From Gilliamella mensalis (GTDB lineage Bacteria > Pseudomonadota > Gammaproteobacteria > Enterobacterales > Orbaceae): DNA of 64,000 nt. The stretch spans positions 74,651 to 138,650 of the forward strand of contig NZ_FMWR01000012.1 in assembly GCF_900103085.1 (NCBI RefSeq). The letters run 5' to 3'. Positions 1 through 9,191 of the stretch are shown piece by piece (positions within the stretch are counted from its first letter, which is position 1; every line of letters begins with the position of its first letter). A program made the translations under genes and the position numbers. The notes beneath the pieces were generated by a model. The model made no database searches. It had not been told where the DNA came from and worked only from the letters and a program-made list of their open reading frames with translations.

Positions 1-1
1 T

Positions 2-658
2 TATTTAGATATGCCATATGAAGTTAATCCAAAAGAGAGTGGCTACTATTGGGCAACGCGCTTTAATGATGAACGTAAAATATTTAGTTTTGCACCAAAT
101 AATTTGCCACAAAATGCAGAAACCTCGGTTGATCGAGATGGTAATCCATTTACGGCTAAAGGCACAATGAATTGGTCCGGTGCCTATGGAATATCTGCTC
201 AGATTTGGACTGAAGATATTCGGACAGATAAAAAAATGGAATACATGACGTTTCCACGTTTGTTAGCAGTCGCCGAAAGAGCTTGGCATCAAGCTGATTG
301 GGAAGTTGGCTACCAAAAAGATCGTCAATTTGCTCAGGGAACGACGCATTATGTTGATCAACAAAAGCTACTTAATGATTGGGTTCGGTTTGCAAATTTA
401 GTGGGTCAGCGTGAACTACAAAAACTTGATTTAGCTAATATAGATTATCGCTTACCCATTCCTGGTGCTAAAATTGAAAACGGTAAATTAGTAGCAAATA
501 TTGTATTTCCTGGTTTAACCATTGAATATTCAACCAATCAAGGTAAAAATTGGTATCTCTACACTGAACCAGTTGGTATTAGGAAGGGCGAAACAGTCTC
601 TGTTCGTAGTGTATCACCAAATCAAAAAAGAACGAGCCGTATAGAAGAGTTGAAATAG
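2..658 (-). other. Strand note for the left-edge gene (no minus-strand gene here)
   Basis: No minus-strand gene is supported in this interval. The coding gene is on the plus strand and has its own entry. Confidence 0.6.
2..658 (+). CDS. Beta-N-acetylhexosaminidase (GH20 chitobiase), C-terminal part
   Basis: This is the C-terminal ~218 residues of a glycoside hydrolase family 20 chitobiase, which releases N-acetylglucosamine from chito-oligosaccharides, normally in the periplasm or outer membrane. The reading frame is open to the left edge, so the N-terminal domains and the catalytic Asp-Glu pair lie outside the window. Visible are the end of the TIM barrel (the GYYWATR segment, then SAQIWTE and the PRLLAVAERAW motif typical of the last barrel strand) and the Ig-like C-terminal domain, ending in a VRSVSP segment. 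The similarity to Serratia-type chitobiase is recalled from family knowledge. A long perfect hairpin follows the stop codon. Confidence 0.9.
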   Translation, partial: YLDMPYEVNPKESGYYWATRFNDERKIFSFAPNNLPQNAETSVDRDGNPFTAKGTMNWSGAYGISAQIWTEDIRTDKKMEYMTFPRLLAVAERAWHQADWEVGYQKDRQFAQGTTHYVDQQKLLNDWVRFANLVGQRELQKLDLANIDYRLPIPGAKIENGKLVANIVFPGLTIEYSTNQGKNWYLYTEPVGIRKGETVSVRSVSPNQKRTSRIEELK

Positions 659-668
659 GTTAAGTTAA

Positions 669-710
669 TCAACTATTCTTATCCGTTGTTTAACGGATAA
701 GAATAGTTGA
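669..710. terminator. 19-bp perfect hairpin between convergent genes
   Basis: Positions 669-687 are perfectly complementary to 692-710 with a 4-base loop (GTTT). The hairpin lies between the chitobiase stop and the rraB stop. There is no U-tract on either strand, so it is a weak match to an intrinsic terminator. It may instead act as an mRNA 3'-end stabiliser for both transcripts. Confidence 0.6.
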
Positions 711-733
711 TAACAAAATAGATTGATAATAAG

Positions 734-1129
734 TTAATGAAGTGTGTCCATAAGTTCACTATCATCGAAATCGTCATCACTTCCATCTTCAAAATAAGTG
801 CCCCAACCATCATAATTGACGCCAAATTGGGCGGTGAGGGTAATGATTTCGGCAATTTGAGCATTGATTAATTCAGCATTAAGCGGGCTTTCGGCTATGA
901 TATCAAAACCGATAACAACGTTGCCAGCATCATCAACATCTTCATCGGGATCGGTTGCTTCATAACCTAACTTATAAGCTTCTACTGCTATTTTTTCTAG
1001 TTTATCAAAATTTTGTGATGAAACATGATGTTCAATAATATAAAGCGCATGAGGATCGCTACCATCTTCTAACAATTCTTGAATAATAGCGTTAGTATCT
1101 TGCTGAGCAAGAATAATTTGATCTTTCAT
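734..1129 (-). CDS. rraB: Ribonuclease E inhibitor RraB
   Basis: RraB binds RNase E and modulates degradosome activity, changing mRNA stability globally; it is cytoplasmic. The 131-residue protein has the family core: EELLEDGSDPHALYIIEHH near the N-terminus, KLGYEATDPDED in the middle, and YDGWGTYFEDGSDDDFDD in the acidic tail. The E. coli protein is a few residues longer. I start at the ATG at 1129 (MKDQII) because AAAGG lies just upstream. The frame stays open further 5', but that extension would run into the start region of the divergent yciV gene. It is convergent with the chitobiase and divergent from yciV. Confidence 0.92.
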   Translation of the reverse strand: MKDQIILAQQDTNAIIQELLEDGSDPHALYIIEHHVSSQNFDKLEKIAVEAYKLGYEATDPDEDVDDAGNVVIGFDIIAESPLNAELINAQIAEIITLTAQFGVNYDGWGTYFEDGSDDDFDDSELMDTLH

Positions 1130-1199
1130 AATATACCTTTTAGTGGTCATGCAAATTGTGTGGTATATTACACGTTTCAAAATAATTTTCGAGAAAAAA

Positions 1200-2033
1200 G
1201 TGATCGTTGATTTACATTCTCATACTACGGCATCGGATGGTGTTTTAACGCCAAGCGATCTTGTCAAAAGAGCGGTGGATAACCAAATCGATATTTTGGC
1301 TATTACCGACCATGACACTGTTAAAGGCTTACTTGAAGCTCAACAAACAATTGTTAGTGAAAATTTGCCTATCAAATTAGTTTGTGGTGTTGAAATATCA
1401 ACGGCTTGGAAGAATAACGAAATCCATATTGTGGGACTCAATATTGATATTGAGGATACTCAATTATTGACACTGTTATCATCACAAGAGCAAGGACGAA
1501 TTAATCGAGCGTTGGCAATAAGCCAAAAATTGGCTAAGGTTAGTATTGAAAATGCTTATCAACAAGCACAACAATTTGCTAAAGGAGACATTGTTTCGCG
1601 AGCTCATTTTGCAAGATTTTTAGTTGCTAATGGTTATGTTAAGGACATCAAACGCGCATTTAAAAAATACCTAGGTAAAGGGGGGTATGCTTATGTACCT
1701 GCAACATGGTGTAGCATTTCTGATGCGGTTAATGCCATTCACATGGCCGGAGGGCAAGCGGTGCTTGCGCATCCAAGTCGTTATGATCTAACCTTAACTA
1801 AATTGAAATTATTACTGAGTGAATTTAAAGACTGTGGTGGTGATGCAATTGAGGTTTCGCAAAGCAGGCAAACGCAAGATGATTTACATCAACTAGCTAA
1901 ATTAGCCAATGAATTCGACATGTTAGCATCGCAAGGTTCGGATTTTCATGATTTAGTTAATTATTTAGATTTAGGCAAAACAATGCCATTGCCAGGTAGT
2001 GTTACGCCAATTTGGCATAATTGGAAATGCTAA
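1200..2033 (+). CDS. rnm: PHP-domain nuclease/phosphatase YciV (RNase AM type)
   Basis: YciV-family proteins are metal-dependent PHP-domain enzymes. The E. coli member trims 5' ends of rRNA and hydrolyses 3',5'-nucleotide bisphosphates. The first PHP motif DLHSHTTASDG is at the very N-terminus, followed by ITDHDT, the GVEIST segment, AHPSRYD and the final GSDFHD, which together supply the metal ligands. I choose the GTG at 1200, placing the protein start just before the PHP motif with GAG a few bases upstream. An in-frame ATG at 1143 exists, but it lies among the rraB start signals. yciO follows, as in enterobacteria. Confidence 0.9.
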   Translation: MIVDLHSHTTASDGVLTPSDLVKRAVDNQIDILAITDHDTVKGLLEAQQTIVSENLPIKLVCGVEISTAWKNNEIHIVGLNIDIEDTQLLTLLSSQEQGRINRALAISQKLAKVSIENAYQQAQQFAKGDIVSRAHFARFLVANGYVKDIKRAFKKYLGKGGYAYVPATWCSISDAVNAIHMAGGQAVLAHPSRYDLTLTKLKLLLSEFKDCGGDAIEVSQSRQTQDDLHQLAKLANEFDMLASQGSDFHDLVNYLDLGKTMPLPGSVTPIWHNWKC

Positions 2034-2123
2034 ATAAATTAAGACTAAATGACTTTATATTGACGTTTTGCCTAAATATTGATGGCATTGAACTAAACAC
2101 TAAAAATTGATATAGAATAAATT

Positions 2124-2744
2124 ATGAGCCAAATTTTTTATATTCACCCAGATAATCCTCAAACCCGATTATTAGATCAAGTTGTTAAAATATTAAATGA
2201 CGGTGGTGTTATCGCTTTTCCGACCGATTCAGGCTATTCATTGGGTTGCTTACTGGATAACAAACATGGCGTTGATCGCATCTGCCAAATTCGTCAGCTG
2301 GATAAACATCACAATTTTACTTTAATGTGCCGTGATCTTTCTGAGCTATCTTGCTATGCTTTTGTTGATAATACGACTTTTCGATTATTAAAAAATAATA
2401 CACCGGGAAAATATGTCTTTATTTTACAAGCTAGTAAAGAGGTGCCACGTCGATTAATGAACGAAAAACGTAAAACCATTGGATTACGTGTACCAGATAA
2501 TAAAATTGATTTAGCCCTACTTGAATTATTAGGGCAACCATTAATGAGCACGACGTTAATTTTACCTAATGATGACCAAGCGCAATCCGATCCCGACGAA
2601 ATAGAAGATAGAATAGGGCACCAACTTGATGCAATTGTGCATGGAGGCTATATTGGAGAACAACCCACGACTGTGATTGATTTAACTAATAGCTATCCAG
2701 AAATTATTCGTAAAGGAAGTGGAGACACTAAGCCATTTGAATAA
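2124..2744 (+). CDS. yciO: YrdC/Sua5-fold protein YciO
   Basis: This 206-residue protein is a YciO-type member of the Sua5/YrdC superfamily, related to threonylcarbamoyl-AMP synthases that act in tRNA t6A modification. YciO itself is a paralogue with weak or unclear activity. Recognisable segments are FYIHPDNPQ at the N-terminus, FPTDSGY (substrate pocket), the HNFTLMCRDLSELS stretch, KRKTIGLRVP, and the PTTVIDLT motif near the C-terminus. It lies between yciV and rluB, the same local order as in enterics, and probably belongs to one transcription unit with them. Confidence 0.93.
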   Translation: MSQIFYIHPDNPQTRLLDQVVKILNDGGVIAFPTDSGYSLGCLLDNKHGVDRICQIRQLDKHHNFTLMCRDLSELSCYAFVDNTTFRLLKNNTPGKYVFILQASKEVPRRLMNEKRKTIGLRVPDNKIDLALLELLGQPLMSTTLILPNDDQAQSDPDEIEDRIGHQLDAIVHGGYIGEQPTTVIDLTNSYPEIIRKGSGDTKPFE

Positions 2745-2825
2745 ATGACCATTTTTTATTGTCGATATTTAGGCAATAGAGTGAATAGTAAAAATGATAC
2801 CTGAGAAGGTAACAGCGAGGATAAT

Positions 2826-3830
2826 ATGAAAAATAGCAGATCTACACACCCACAACGGGGCAATAAGAAAAATAGCATTAAAGCTAAAGAAAGCCAATCT
2901 TATGAAAAAACGAAAGCGTCAAGTGCACCAACTGTGACACGAAAAACTTCAGTACATGATAATACTGAAAAACTACAAAAAATATTAGCCAATTTAGGTA
3001 ATGGATCGCGCCGCGAAATTGAAGCCATGATTATGGCGGGTAAAATCAGTGTAGATGGTAAAATTGCCACTTTAGGTGATCGCGTAGATGTGAATACAAA
3101 CCCTAAAATACGTATCAACGGGCATTTAGTTCAGATTAGAAGCAAAGAGAAAGAAGTTTGTCGCGTGCTCGCTTATTACAAACCGGAAGGTGAAATTTGC
3201 TCACGTCATGATCCACAAGGTCGAGCCACTGTTTTTGAACGTTTGCCTAGGTTAAAAAATGCTCGCTGGGTCAATATTGGTAGACTTGATATTAATACAT
3301 CAGGTTTATTATTATTTACAACAGATGGTGAATTAGCTAATCGCTTAATGCATCCAAGGCACGAAATTGAGCGTGAATATGCTGTGCGTGTATTTGGTAA
3401 TGTGACTGATCAGCAGATTAATCAGCTTCGTAAAGGAATACAACTAGAAGATGGTCCAGCCTCATTTCAATCGATAAAAGCACAAGGCGGAGATGGGCTT
3501 AACCAATGGTTTAATGTCGTAATCACCGAAGGACGTAATCGCGAAGTGCGCCGTATGTGGGAAGCTATCGAGGTGCAAGTTAGCCGATTATTACGTATTC
3601 GTTATGGTAATATCACTTTACCCAAAGGATTATCGCGTGGAACTTGGATGGAACTGGGCATTGACTCAGTCAATTACTTACGTGAACTAGTCGGTTTACC
3701 ACCAGAAGCCAAAAGCTTTACAACAAGTTCATCTTCTGACAAACGAATAGCAAGACCTAAGCGTGTAAAATTCAATCAAAATGCTAGAACTACTCGCCAA
3801 CGAGTAACTCAAAAAACAACCCGAAAATAG
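2826..3830 (+). CDS. rluB: 23S rRNA pseudouridine synthase RluB
   Basis: RluB isomerises U2605 (E. coli numbering) in helix 93 of 23S rRNA to pseudouridine. The order is a basic low-complexity N-terminal tail (about residues 1-45), an S4 RNA-binding domain (LQKILANLGNGSRRE and on), then the RsuA/RluB catalytic domain. The catalytic Asp is about residue 155 in GRLDINTSG. EGRNREVRRMWE and RLLRIRYGN mark the C-terminal half, and a basic Thr/Arg/Lys-rich tail ends the protein. The start follows a good AGCGAGGAT Shine-Dalgarno region. A strong hairpin follows the stop. Confidence 0.95.
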   Translation: MKNSRSTHPQRGNKKNSIKAKESQSYEKTKASSAPTVTRKTSVHDNTEKLQKILANLGNGSRREIEAMIMAGKISVDGKIATLGDRVDVNTNPKIRINGHLVQIRSKEKEVCRVLAYYKPEGEICSRHDPQGRATVFERLPRLKNARWVNIGRLDINTSGLLLFTTDGELANRLMHPRHEIEREYAVRVFGNVTDQQINQLRKGIQLEDGPASFQSIKAQGGDGLNQWFNVVITEGRNREVRRMWEAIEVQVSRLLRIRYGNITLPKGLSRGTWMELGIDSVNYLRELVGLPPEAKSFTTSSSSDKRIARPKRVKFNQNARTTRQRVTQKTTRK

Positions 3831-3842
3831 CTTCCGTTTTGT

Positions 3843-3873
3843 CACCCTTAAATAAAAAACTTATTTAAGGGTG
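3843..3873 (+). terminator. Terminator hairpin after rluB
   Basis: A 13-bp perfect stem (3843-3855 with 3861-3873) and a 5-base A-rich loop begin 12 bases after the rluB stop. The downstream tract is only moderately U-rich (CTTGTAT), so termination strength is uncertain. Confidence 0.7.
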
Positions 3874-4103
3874 CTTGTATAACGTATAATTCATCTGTTT
3901 TCATACCCAAAATAACCGCACTCATTAACTAATAAAGATAATTAATTTGTTGCTCAACTTTAGCAAAAAAAGTTAATCAATTAGAGCGAATTTATAATAG
4001 ACTCACTAACTAGCTTATTAATTAATCAAGCTCAATTAATAGCGTTTTCATCAAAATAAATAGATGAACGAGCACAAAACTAAAATGAATTGAAAGGAAA
4101 ATT

Positions 4104-5492
4104 ATGCGTATAATCATAGCTATTTTTTTTATGTTTTTATTAACTGCTTGCCATATACGTACAGCAGAAGATGCTTATAAAGAAGGAAAATATTTAGAAA
4201 GTATCAACCTATTAGGTGACAGCATTGAGGACAAAGACCCTGCAGAATTTGGAAAACAAGATATACAACGACTGCAAAATATAGTCAGTAATGTCATGCA
4301 ACATTATGAAACAAGCCTTTTAAACACCAATAACTCGGATTATGCCACACGAATAAAATGCTACGAAAACCTATTAGCCATGAAAATGCGATTAACTGAT
4401 CGTTTTTATAGCCAAGAAATTAGTTTTTTCGATAACAAATATGACACTACTCAATTACAACAAAATATTGCTAAAGAGTACTACAATTATGGCAATTCAA
4501 TCACTGGCACCGACAGTGAAAGTTATAGAATAAGAGCCGATTTATATGGAAAAGGGCTTGAGCAATATAACTATAAAAATATTGAAAGTTTGTACAATAA
4601 TGCCAATACAAAATATATGCAACTTGCGGCTAAAGAGTATTATGATCAAGGCAAAATGTTAGAACGGCAAGGTAATTATCAAGCGGCAGCCGAGGCATTT
4701 AATAACGCATCGGCGGTATATGAACCGCTTGGTAAGTACAAAGATAGTGATAAACTTTCTATAGATAATGATAGAAAATACTCTACTCAACAAGCAGAGA
4801 TTGCTTATGAACAAGCACAACAACTAGCAAAGACTGCAACGCATCGTTATCAATTTCGTGAAATTGCTAAATATTACGCCTCGGCTGCTTCTACTTATCG
4901 TCAATACGGATCATTTCGTGATGCAAATTCACAAGCAGATAAATATACCAAAAAAGGAAAAATTAAAGTTTATTATAATTCTTTAGAGTTAAAATCTTTT
5001 GTGTTAGATATCTTAAGTAAGGACTTTATAGAATTTGTTATTTATCAACCAAGTCAGGCAGATATTACAATCCGAATTACGACAAACGTTGAATTTGCTG
5101 ATCTTGGGCAATCAGTTAATAATGAAACCAAAACCGAACAAGTCTTTGATAAATTTGTTGAAGTGTCTGACGAAAACGGCAATAAAAAGCAAGTTAAAAC
5201 CTACAAAGATCAGCAATTTAATTTAAAAACGGTGACACATAGCAATAAATTAACCTTGACCACTGAAATTGATGTTCATGGCGTCTATAGTTACAGTAAA
5301 AAATTTGACATTGTTCAAACATCGGCAAAACATGATTATATCTATTCTGGTAATGTGCCCTCTAATTTGCGCAACCATAGTGAAGGAGTGTTGAAAACTA
5401 AAGATAGCTTGCTTCAAGCAGCAAAAGAACAGCAATTAACCGAACTAAAATCACGGTTTGACGATATTATTAGAGATCTTTCATATTTATAA
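4104..5492 (+). CDS. Unrecognised TPR-like lipoprotein
   Basis: I do not recognise this 462-residue family. Residues 1-15 form a lipoprotein signal peptide with lipobox L13-T-A-C16, so it is probably a membrane-anchored periplasmic protein; no Asp follows the Cys, which favours outer-membrane sorting. Residues ~17-300 are helical and rich in Tyr, Ala and Gln, with TPR/Sel1-like repeats such as AAKEYYDQGKMLERQGNY and IAKYYASAASTYRQYGSF. Residues ~300-462 look beta-rich, with alternating hydrophobic and polar runs. AAGG lies just before the start. It is monocistronic, with a terminator after it. Function is unknown; an envelope assembly or scaffolding role is only a guess. Confidence 0.8.
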   Translation: MRIIIAIFFMFLLTACHIRTAEDAYKEGKYLESINLLGDSIEDKDPAEFGKQDIQRLQNIVSNVMQHYETSLLNTNNSDYATRIKCYENLLAMKMRLTDRFYSQEISFFDNKYDTTQLQQNIAKEYYNYGNSITGTDSESYRIRADLYGKGLEQYNYKNIESLYNNANTKYMQLAAKEYYDQGKMLERQGNYQAAAEAFNNASAVYEPLGKYKDSDKLSIDNDRKYSTQQAEIAYEQAQQLAKTATHRYQFREIAKYYASAASTYRQYGSFRDANSQADKYTKKGKIKVYYNSLELKSFVLDILSKDFIEFVIYQPSQADITIRITTNVEFADLGQSVNNETKTEQVFDKFVEVSDENGNKKQVKTYKDQQFNLKTVTHSNKLTLTTEIDVHGVYSYSKKFDIVQTSAKHDYIYSGNVPSNLRNHSEGVLKTKDSLLQAAKEQQLTELKSRFDDIIRDLSYL

Positions 5493-5567
5493 CTAATTGA
5501 AGTTTATATTTAAATTTTTAGAAAAGATAATCTAATCACATCTGTGTGATGCGAAGAAAAATAACAT

Positions 5568-5602
5568 CCCACAAACAACATTATTTTGTTTGTGGGGTTT
5601 TT
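5568..5602 (+). terminator. Intrinsic terminator after the lipoprotein gene
   Basis: An 11-bp stem (5568-5578 with 5586-5596) is followed by GTTTTTATTT. It is a canonical rho-independent terminator for the plus-strand lipoprotein gene and sits just before the end of the convergent amidohydrolase. Confidence 0.85.
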
Positions 5603-5621
5603 ATTTAATAAAGATGATTAG

Positions 5622-6638
5622 CTATTCAAGCCCAAGCACCATTCGTCCATTTTTGGTTGCTACATTAATTACATTATCTAAATCAGTATAACGACATCCG
5701 GTCACTAACAATTTAAGCTCTTCCCACATATTGCCAGTTGAGAATGGCAACATATAGTCACTAACATTATCTGTACCAATGGCAACAGGAATACCAGCAG
5801 CAGCTAGTTCATCAACTGGGGTGAGTGAGTTACGAGTAGGGCCTTGTTCTTCGCGGCGTGGGCTATCGATCCAAGCAAAAGGGCAGGCAATGACCATCAT
5901 TTTGGCTTCTTTCATTTTTTTATAGAGTTTTTGGCGATATTCTAAACTGTGGGCTGTGATCGAAATGCTATGAATAGCAACAACGCGACCATGCATACCA
6001 TGTTCAAGGGTTTTATCGGTAAGCTGTTCCGTTTCGATCTCATCTTGGGAATTAAACTGGTCAACATGTACATGCACCATTTTGCCTAATGATTTACCTG
6101 TTTGCATTAGTACATCAAGATGTTTAAGTCCCATTCCTTCACCATGATCGCGCTCATCACGACGTGGTAAACCGCCAATAATATCAACTAAATCAGCACC
6201 TTTATCGAACCAATAACGCGCCTGTTTATCGATAACGCCTTTGAGTGTTTGATTGACTAATTTTATAGTGATGTCATTTTTATAGGTTTCGCGTGCTCTT
6301 AACGCCCCTTTAATTGCTCGTTCTTGAGCGATAGGGTCAATATCAACAAACGATCCCATTGCACTTACGCCTTGCTCAATCATCCGTTCAACCGCCATAC
6401 TAAAATGACGATAGTAATCGTCTTCGCTCATTGATGCTTTGACTTTATCTAATGTATCCCATTTTTCAATTAAGGTCTGTTTTTGATAAACATCAAAACT
6501 ATCAACCGAAATAGTAAAAGCACGATCGGCATGCATATGTGCATTAACCCATCCGTCATTTTGTTTAATTTTATTCATTAAATAGGCTTTTAAACTTTGG
6601 TCTCTTGTGGTTAACAACATATTTTTATGTTCAATCAT
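5622..6638 (-). CDS. Amidohydrolase-superfamily deaminase (cytosine deaminase-like)
   Basis: This is a 338-residue metal-dependent amidohydrolase. Visible metal ligands are the HxH motif in HMHAD (H34/H36), a VHVHVDQ motif near residue 190, the HS of IHSIS near 222, and the Asp of GTDNVSD near 290. That set matches the cytosine deaminase/creatinine-type subgroup, but the substrate cannot be read from the sequence. No signal peptide is seen, so it is cytosolic. AGAGG sits 6 bases before the ATG. It is a single gene convergent with the lipoprotein and preceded by an unusual leader with a terminator hairpin, suggesting conditional expression. Confidence 0.82.
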   Translation of the reverse strand: MIEHKNMLLTTRDQSLKAYLMNKIKQNDGWVNAHMHADRAFTISVDSFDVYQKQTLIEKWDTLDKVKASMSEDDYYRHFSMAVERMIEQGVSAMGSFVDIDPIAQERAIKGALRARETYKNDITIKLVNQTLKGVIDKQARYWFDKGADLVDIIGGLPRRDERDHGEGMGLKHLDVLMQTGKSLGKMVHVHVDQFNSQDEIETEQLTDKTLEHGMHGRVVAIHSISITAHSLEYRQKLYKKMKEAKMMVIACPFAWIDSPRREEQGPTRNSLTPVDELAAAGIPVAIGTDNVSDYMLPFSTGNMWEELKLLVTGCRYTDLDNVINVATKNGRMVLGLE

Positions 6639-7095
6639 AATGTGCCTCTACAATTTAATCATTTTAAATAAAGTGGATAAAACCGAGCAGAGTAGGCAAA
6701 AAAAATCCCCCAAAAAGGAGGATAAAAGAAATATCAATAATTTTATTGTTTAGGATTATTGATTTACAAGTGTTCATTGTGCTTACGTCTTGTCGATTAA
6801 AAACTGCAAAAATTTTAACCAAAATATTTATAATAGCAAGCACTATAATTAATAAAATATATAAATAAATGAAATAGTTAAAGTATTATTTTTTAGATTT
6901 TCTACTATATAAAAGCATTTTATAAAATGCTAATTACCGATAAAAATAAGAATTTAAATGATAACTTATTATTTAATAATAATAATTAAACGTCACAAAA
7001 ATGAGATTATTCATTTCATTATTCTATTTTAGATTCTTCGTCATACTAAGCGTATAGTGTGCTAATCAATTATTTTGAAATAGAGGAGAGTTAAT
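6639..7095. other. 457-bp AT-rich intergenic region with structured leader
   Basis: The left part is the leader of the minus-strand amidohydrolase and holds two tandem hairpins (6733-6763 and 6705-6723). The right part (about 6790-7080) is very AT-rich and should contain the promoter of the plus-strand monooxygenase gene. A short minus-strand open frame of 37 codons (6777 down to 6664), rich in Ile, Leu and Phe, overlaps the hairpins; I do not claim it is translated. Confidence 0.5.
6697..6723 (-). terminator. Terminator-like hairpin in the amidohydrolase leader
   Basis: On the minus strand a 7-bp stem (6717-6723 with 6705-6711, including one G-U pair) is followed at once by eight U residues. 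It lies about 60 bases upstream of the amidohydrolase start and no plus-strand gene ends here, so it would act as an attenuator. A 9-bp AU hairpin (6755-6763 with 6733-6741) precedes it. Confidence 0.6.
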
Positions 7096-7386
7096 ATGAG
7101 TCAATTAAATATTGTAGCTACAATTACCATTAAACCAGAATTTTATGAGGAATTTCAACCGATATTTAAACGATTAGTCACAGGTAGCAGGGCCGAAACA
7201 GGTTGTGTACGCTATGAACTTAATCAAAGCATTGATAACCCCAATATCTTTATTGTGATCGAAACATGGGCTTCACAGCAGGCAATTGATTTTCATAATG
7301 TAACACCTCATTTTATCGAATTTGCCAATTTTGCTAAAGATCATGTTGATGGATTAGAGATTAATATTGTTAAACAAATCATGTAA
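7096..7386 (+). CDS. ABM-domain (quinol monooxygenase-like) protein
   Basis: This 96-residue protein covers a single antibiotic-biosynthesis-monooxygenase (ABM) domain, a dimeric ferredoxin-like fold. E. coli relatives are YgiN and LsrG; the first is linked to quinol oxidation, the second to AI-2 breakdown. Support comes from the N-terminal strand (LNIVATITIKPE), the SRAETGCVRYELNQ segment, the IFIVIETWASQ strand and the HNVTPHFIEF helix. A strong GAGGAGAG ribosome site precedes the ATG. It stands alone with its own terminator. The substrate cannot be assigned. Confidence 0.85.
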   Translation: MSQLNIVATITIKPEFYEEFQPIFKRLVTGSRAETGCVRYELNQSIDNPNIFIVIETWASQQAIDFHNVTPHFIEFANFAKDHVDGLEINIVKQIM

Positions 7387-7423
7387 CTTGAAAGTTTAAC
7401 ATACTAAATATATTAGCAAAAAT

Positions 7424-7450
7424 GCCACCTATGCATTCACAATAGGTGGC
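7424..7450. terminator. Shared hairpin between monooxygenase gene and argS
   Basis: A 9-bp GC-containing stem (7424-7432 with 7442-7450) with a 9-base loop lies between two convergent genes. It is followed by GGTTT on the plus strand and by ATTTTTGC on the minus strand, so it can serve argS and possibly both. Confidence 0.75.
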
Positions 7451-7457
7451 GGTTTAA

Positions 7458-9191
7458 CTACATTTTATCAACCGTCTTAATACCTAACATATCAAGACCA
7501 ATTTTCAGTGTTTTCGCTGTTAAACAAGCCAATTTCAAGCGGCTTTGCTTCAAGCTTTCGCTGTCGGCCGTTAAAATTGGGCAGTTTTCATAAAAACTTG
7601 AAAACAGCGTTGCAATGTCATAAAGATAAGCACAAAGAACATGTGGTGTACCTTCTCTTGCCACGGTTGAAATAGTTTCGTCAAATTGAATTAAACGAAT
7701 TGCTAAGGCTCGCTCTTTATCGGTTTCTAAACTAATATTACCTGTTAAGCTTTCTTCGGTAATATTCGATTTTTTAAATATTGATAACACTCTGGTATAA
7801 GCATATTGTAAATAAGGTGCGGTATTGCCTTCAAATGACAGCATATTATCCCAATCAAAAACATAATCGGTGGTACGATTTTTAGAAAGATCGGCATATT
7901 TAACTGCACCAATAGCCACTGCATCGACGATTTCGGCAAGCTCGCTTTCAGTTACGTCAGGATTTTTGCTACGAATTAATGTTGTCGCACGTTCACAAGC
8001 TTCATCTAGCAAATCATTTAATTTTACGGTATCGCCAGAACGTGTTTTAAATGGTTTACCGTCTTTACCTAGCATCATACCGAACATATGGTGTTCAAGT
8101 TTTAAAGATTCTGGCACATAGTCGGCTTTATGAATAATTGCCCACACTTGCTCCAAGTGCTGATGTTGGCGAGAATCCGTATAATAAAGGATGCGATCAG
8201 CGTGTAATGTTTCGTAACGGTATTTTGCACAAGCAATATCGGTTGTTGCATAAAGATAGCCACCATCCCGCTTTTGGATGATAACCCCCATCGGTTCACC
8301 TTCTTTGTTTTTATACTCATCTAAAAACACAACTATTGCGCCTTCACTTTCAACGGCAAGCCCTTTTTGTTTTAAATCGGCAACAATACCCGGTAGCATA
8401 CTGTTATAGATGCTTTCGCCCATGGTGTCTTCAACTGTTAACGTAACATTTAAACGTTTATAAGTGGCAATATTTTGCGTCATGGTAATATCAACCAATT
8501 TTCGCCACATATCACGACAATACTCATCACCGCCTTGCAGCTTGACCACATAATTACGGGCTTTTTCGGCAAACACTTCGTCTTCATCATAATGTTTTTT
8601 GGCAGCGCGATAGAAGGATTCTAAATCAGATAGCGCCATATCATTGGCATGCTCATTTTGCATTTTTTCAAGATACGCAATTAACATACCAAATTGTGTT
8701 CCCCAATCACCAACATGGTTAGCACGAATAACGTTATGCCCTAAAAAGGATAATAGTCGGACACTAGCATCACCAATAATGGTTGACCGCAAATGCCCAA
8801 CATGCATCTCTTTTGCAACATTAGGCGCAGAATAATCAACCACAATTGTTTGTGATTTTGCAGGTAAAGTAATATTAAGTTTATCACTGTTTATAGCAAC
8901 TTCGTTTTGTTCAGCAATCCAACTATTTTTCAAAAAGATATTAATAAAGCCAGGACCGGCAATTTCGATTTTTTCAGCAATATCATCAATATCAAGATGT
9001 TGTAAAACCGCCTGAGCAAGATTTCGAGGGGGCATCCCCATTTTTTTAGCCACAGACATAATGCCATTCGCTTGATAATCACCAAATTGTACTTTAGCTG
9101 ATTGCTTAATTAGAGCGTCGCAGTTTTTATCTGCACCTGCCATAATCATAGCTTGCGAAACACGTTGCGTTAATAATTGTTGAATATTCAC
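7458..9191 (-). CDS. argS: Arginyl-tRNA synthetase
   Basis: ArgRS charges tRNA-Arg with arginine in the cytosol. The 577-residue length equals the E. coli enzyme. The N-terminal additional domain (tRNA D-loop recognition) is followed by the class I HIGH-like motif HVGHLRST, the [10 protein letters not shown] segment, and the KTRSGDTV signature in place of a classical KMSKS. The DALR anticodon-binding domain with LQYAYTR lies at the C-terminus. It is a single gene; a 6-bp hairpin (9231-9245) lies in its short leader. No anomalies were seen. Confidence 0.97.
   Translation of the reverse strand: MNIQQLLTQRVSQAMIMAGADKNCDALIKQSAKVQFGDYQANGIMSVAKKMGMPPRNLAQAVLQHLDIDDIAEKIEIAGPGFINIFLKNSWIAEQNEVAINSDKLNITLPAKSQTIVVDYSAPNVAKEMHVGHLRSTIIGDASVRLLSFLGHNVIRANHVGDWGTQFGMLIAYLEKMQNEHANDMALSDLESFYRAAKKHYDEDEVFAEKARNYVVKLQGGDEYCRDMWRKLVDITMTQNIATYKRLNVTLTVEDTMGESIYNSMLPGIVADLKQKGLAVESEGAIVVFLDEYKNKEGEPMGVIIQKRDGGYLYATTDIACAKYRYETLHADRILYYTDSRQHQHLEQVWAIIHKADYVPESLKLEHHMFGMMLGKDGKPFKTRSGDTVKLNDLLDEACERATTLIRSKNPDVTESELAEIVDAVAIGAVKYADLSKNRTTDYVFDWDNMLSFEGNTAPYLQYAYTRVLSIFKKSNITEESLTGNISLETDKERALAIRLIQFDETISTVAREGTPHVLCAYLYDIATLFSSFYENCPILTADSESLKQSRLKLACLTAKTLKIGLDMLGIKTVDKM

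Noticed and set aside
6664..6777. 37-codon Ile/Leu/Phe-rich leader peptide on the minus strand
   Set aside because: No convincing ribosome site and composition expected from AT-rich DNA. Kept only as a note on the leader, not as a gene.
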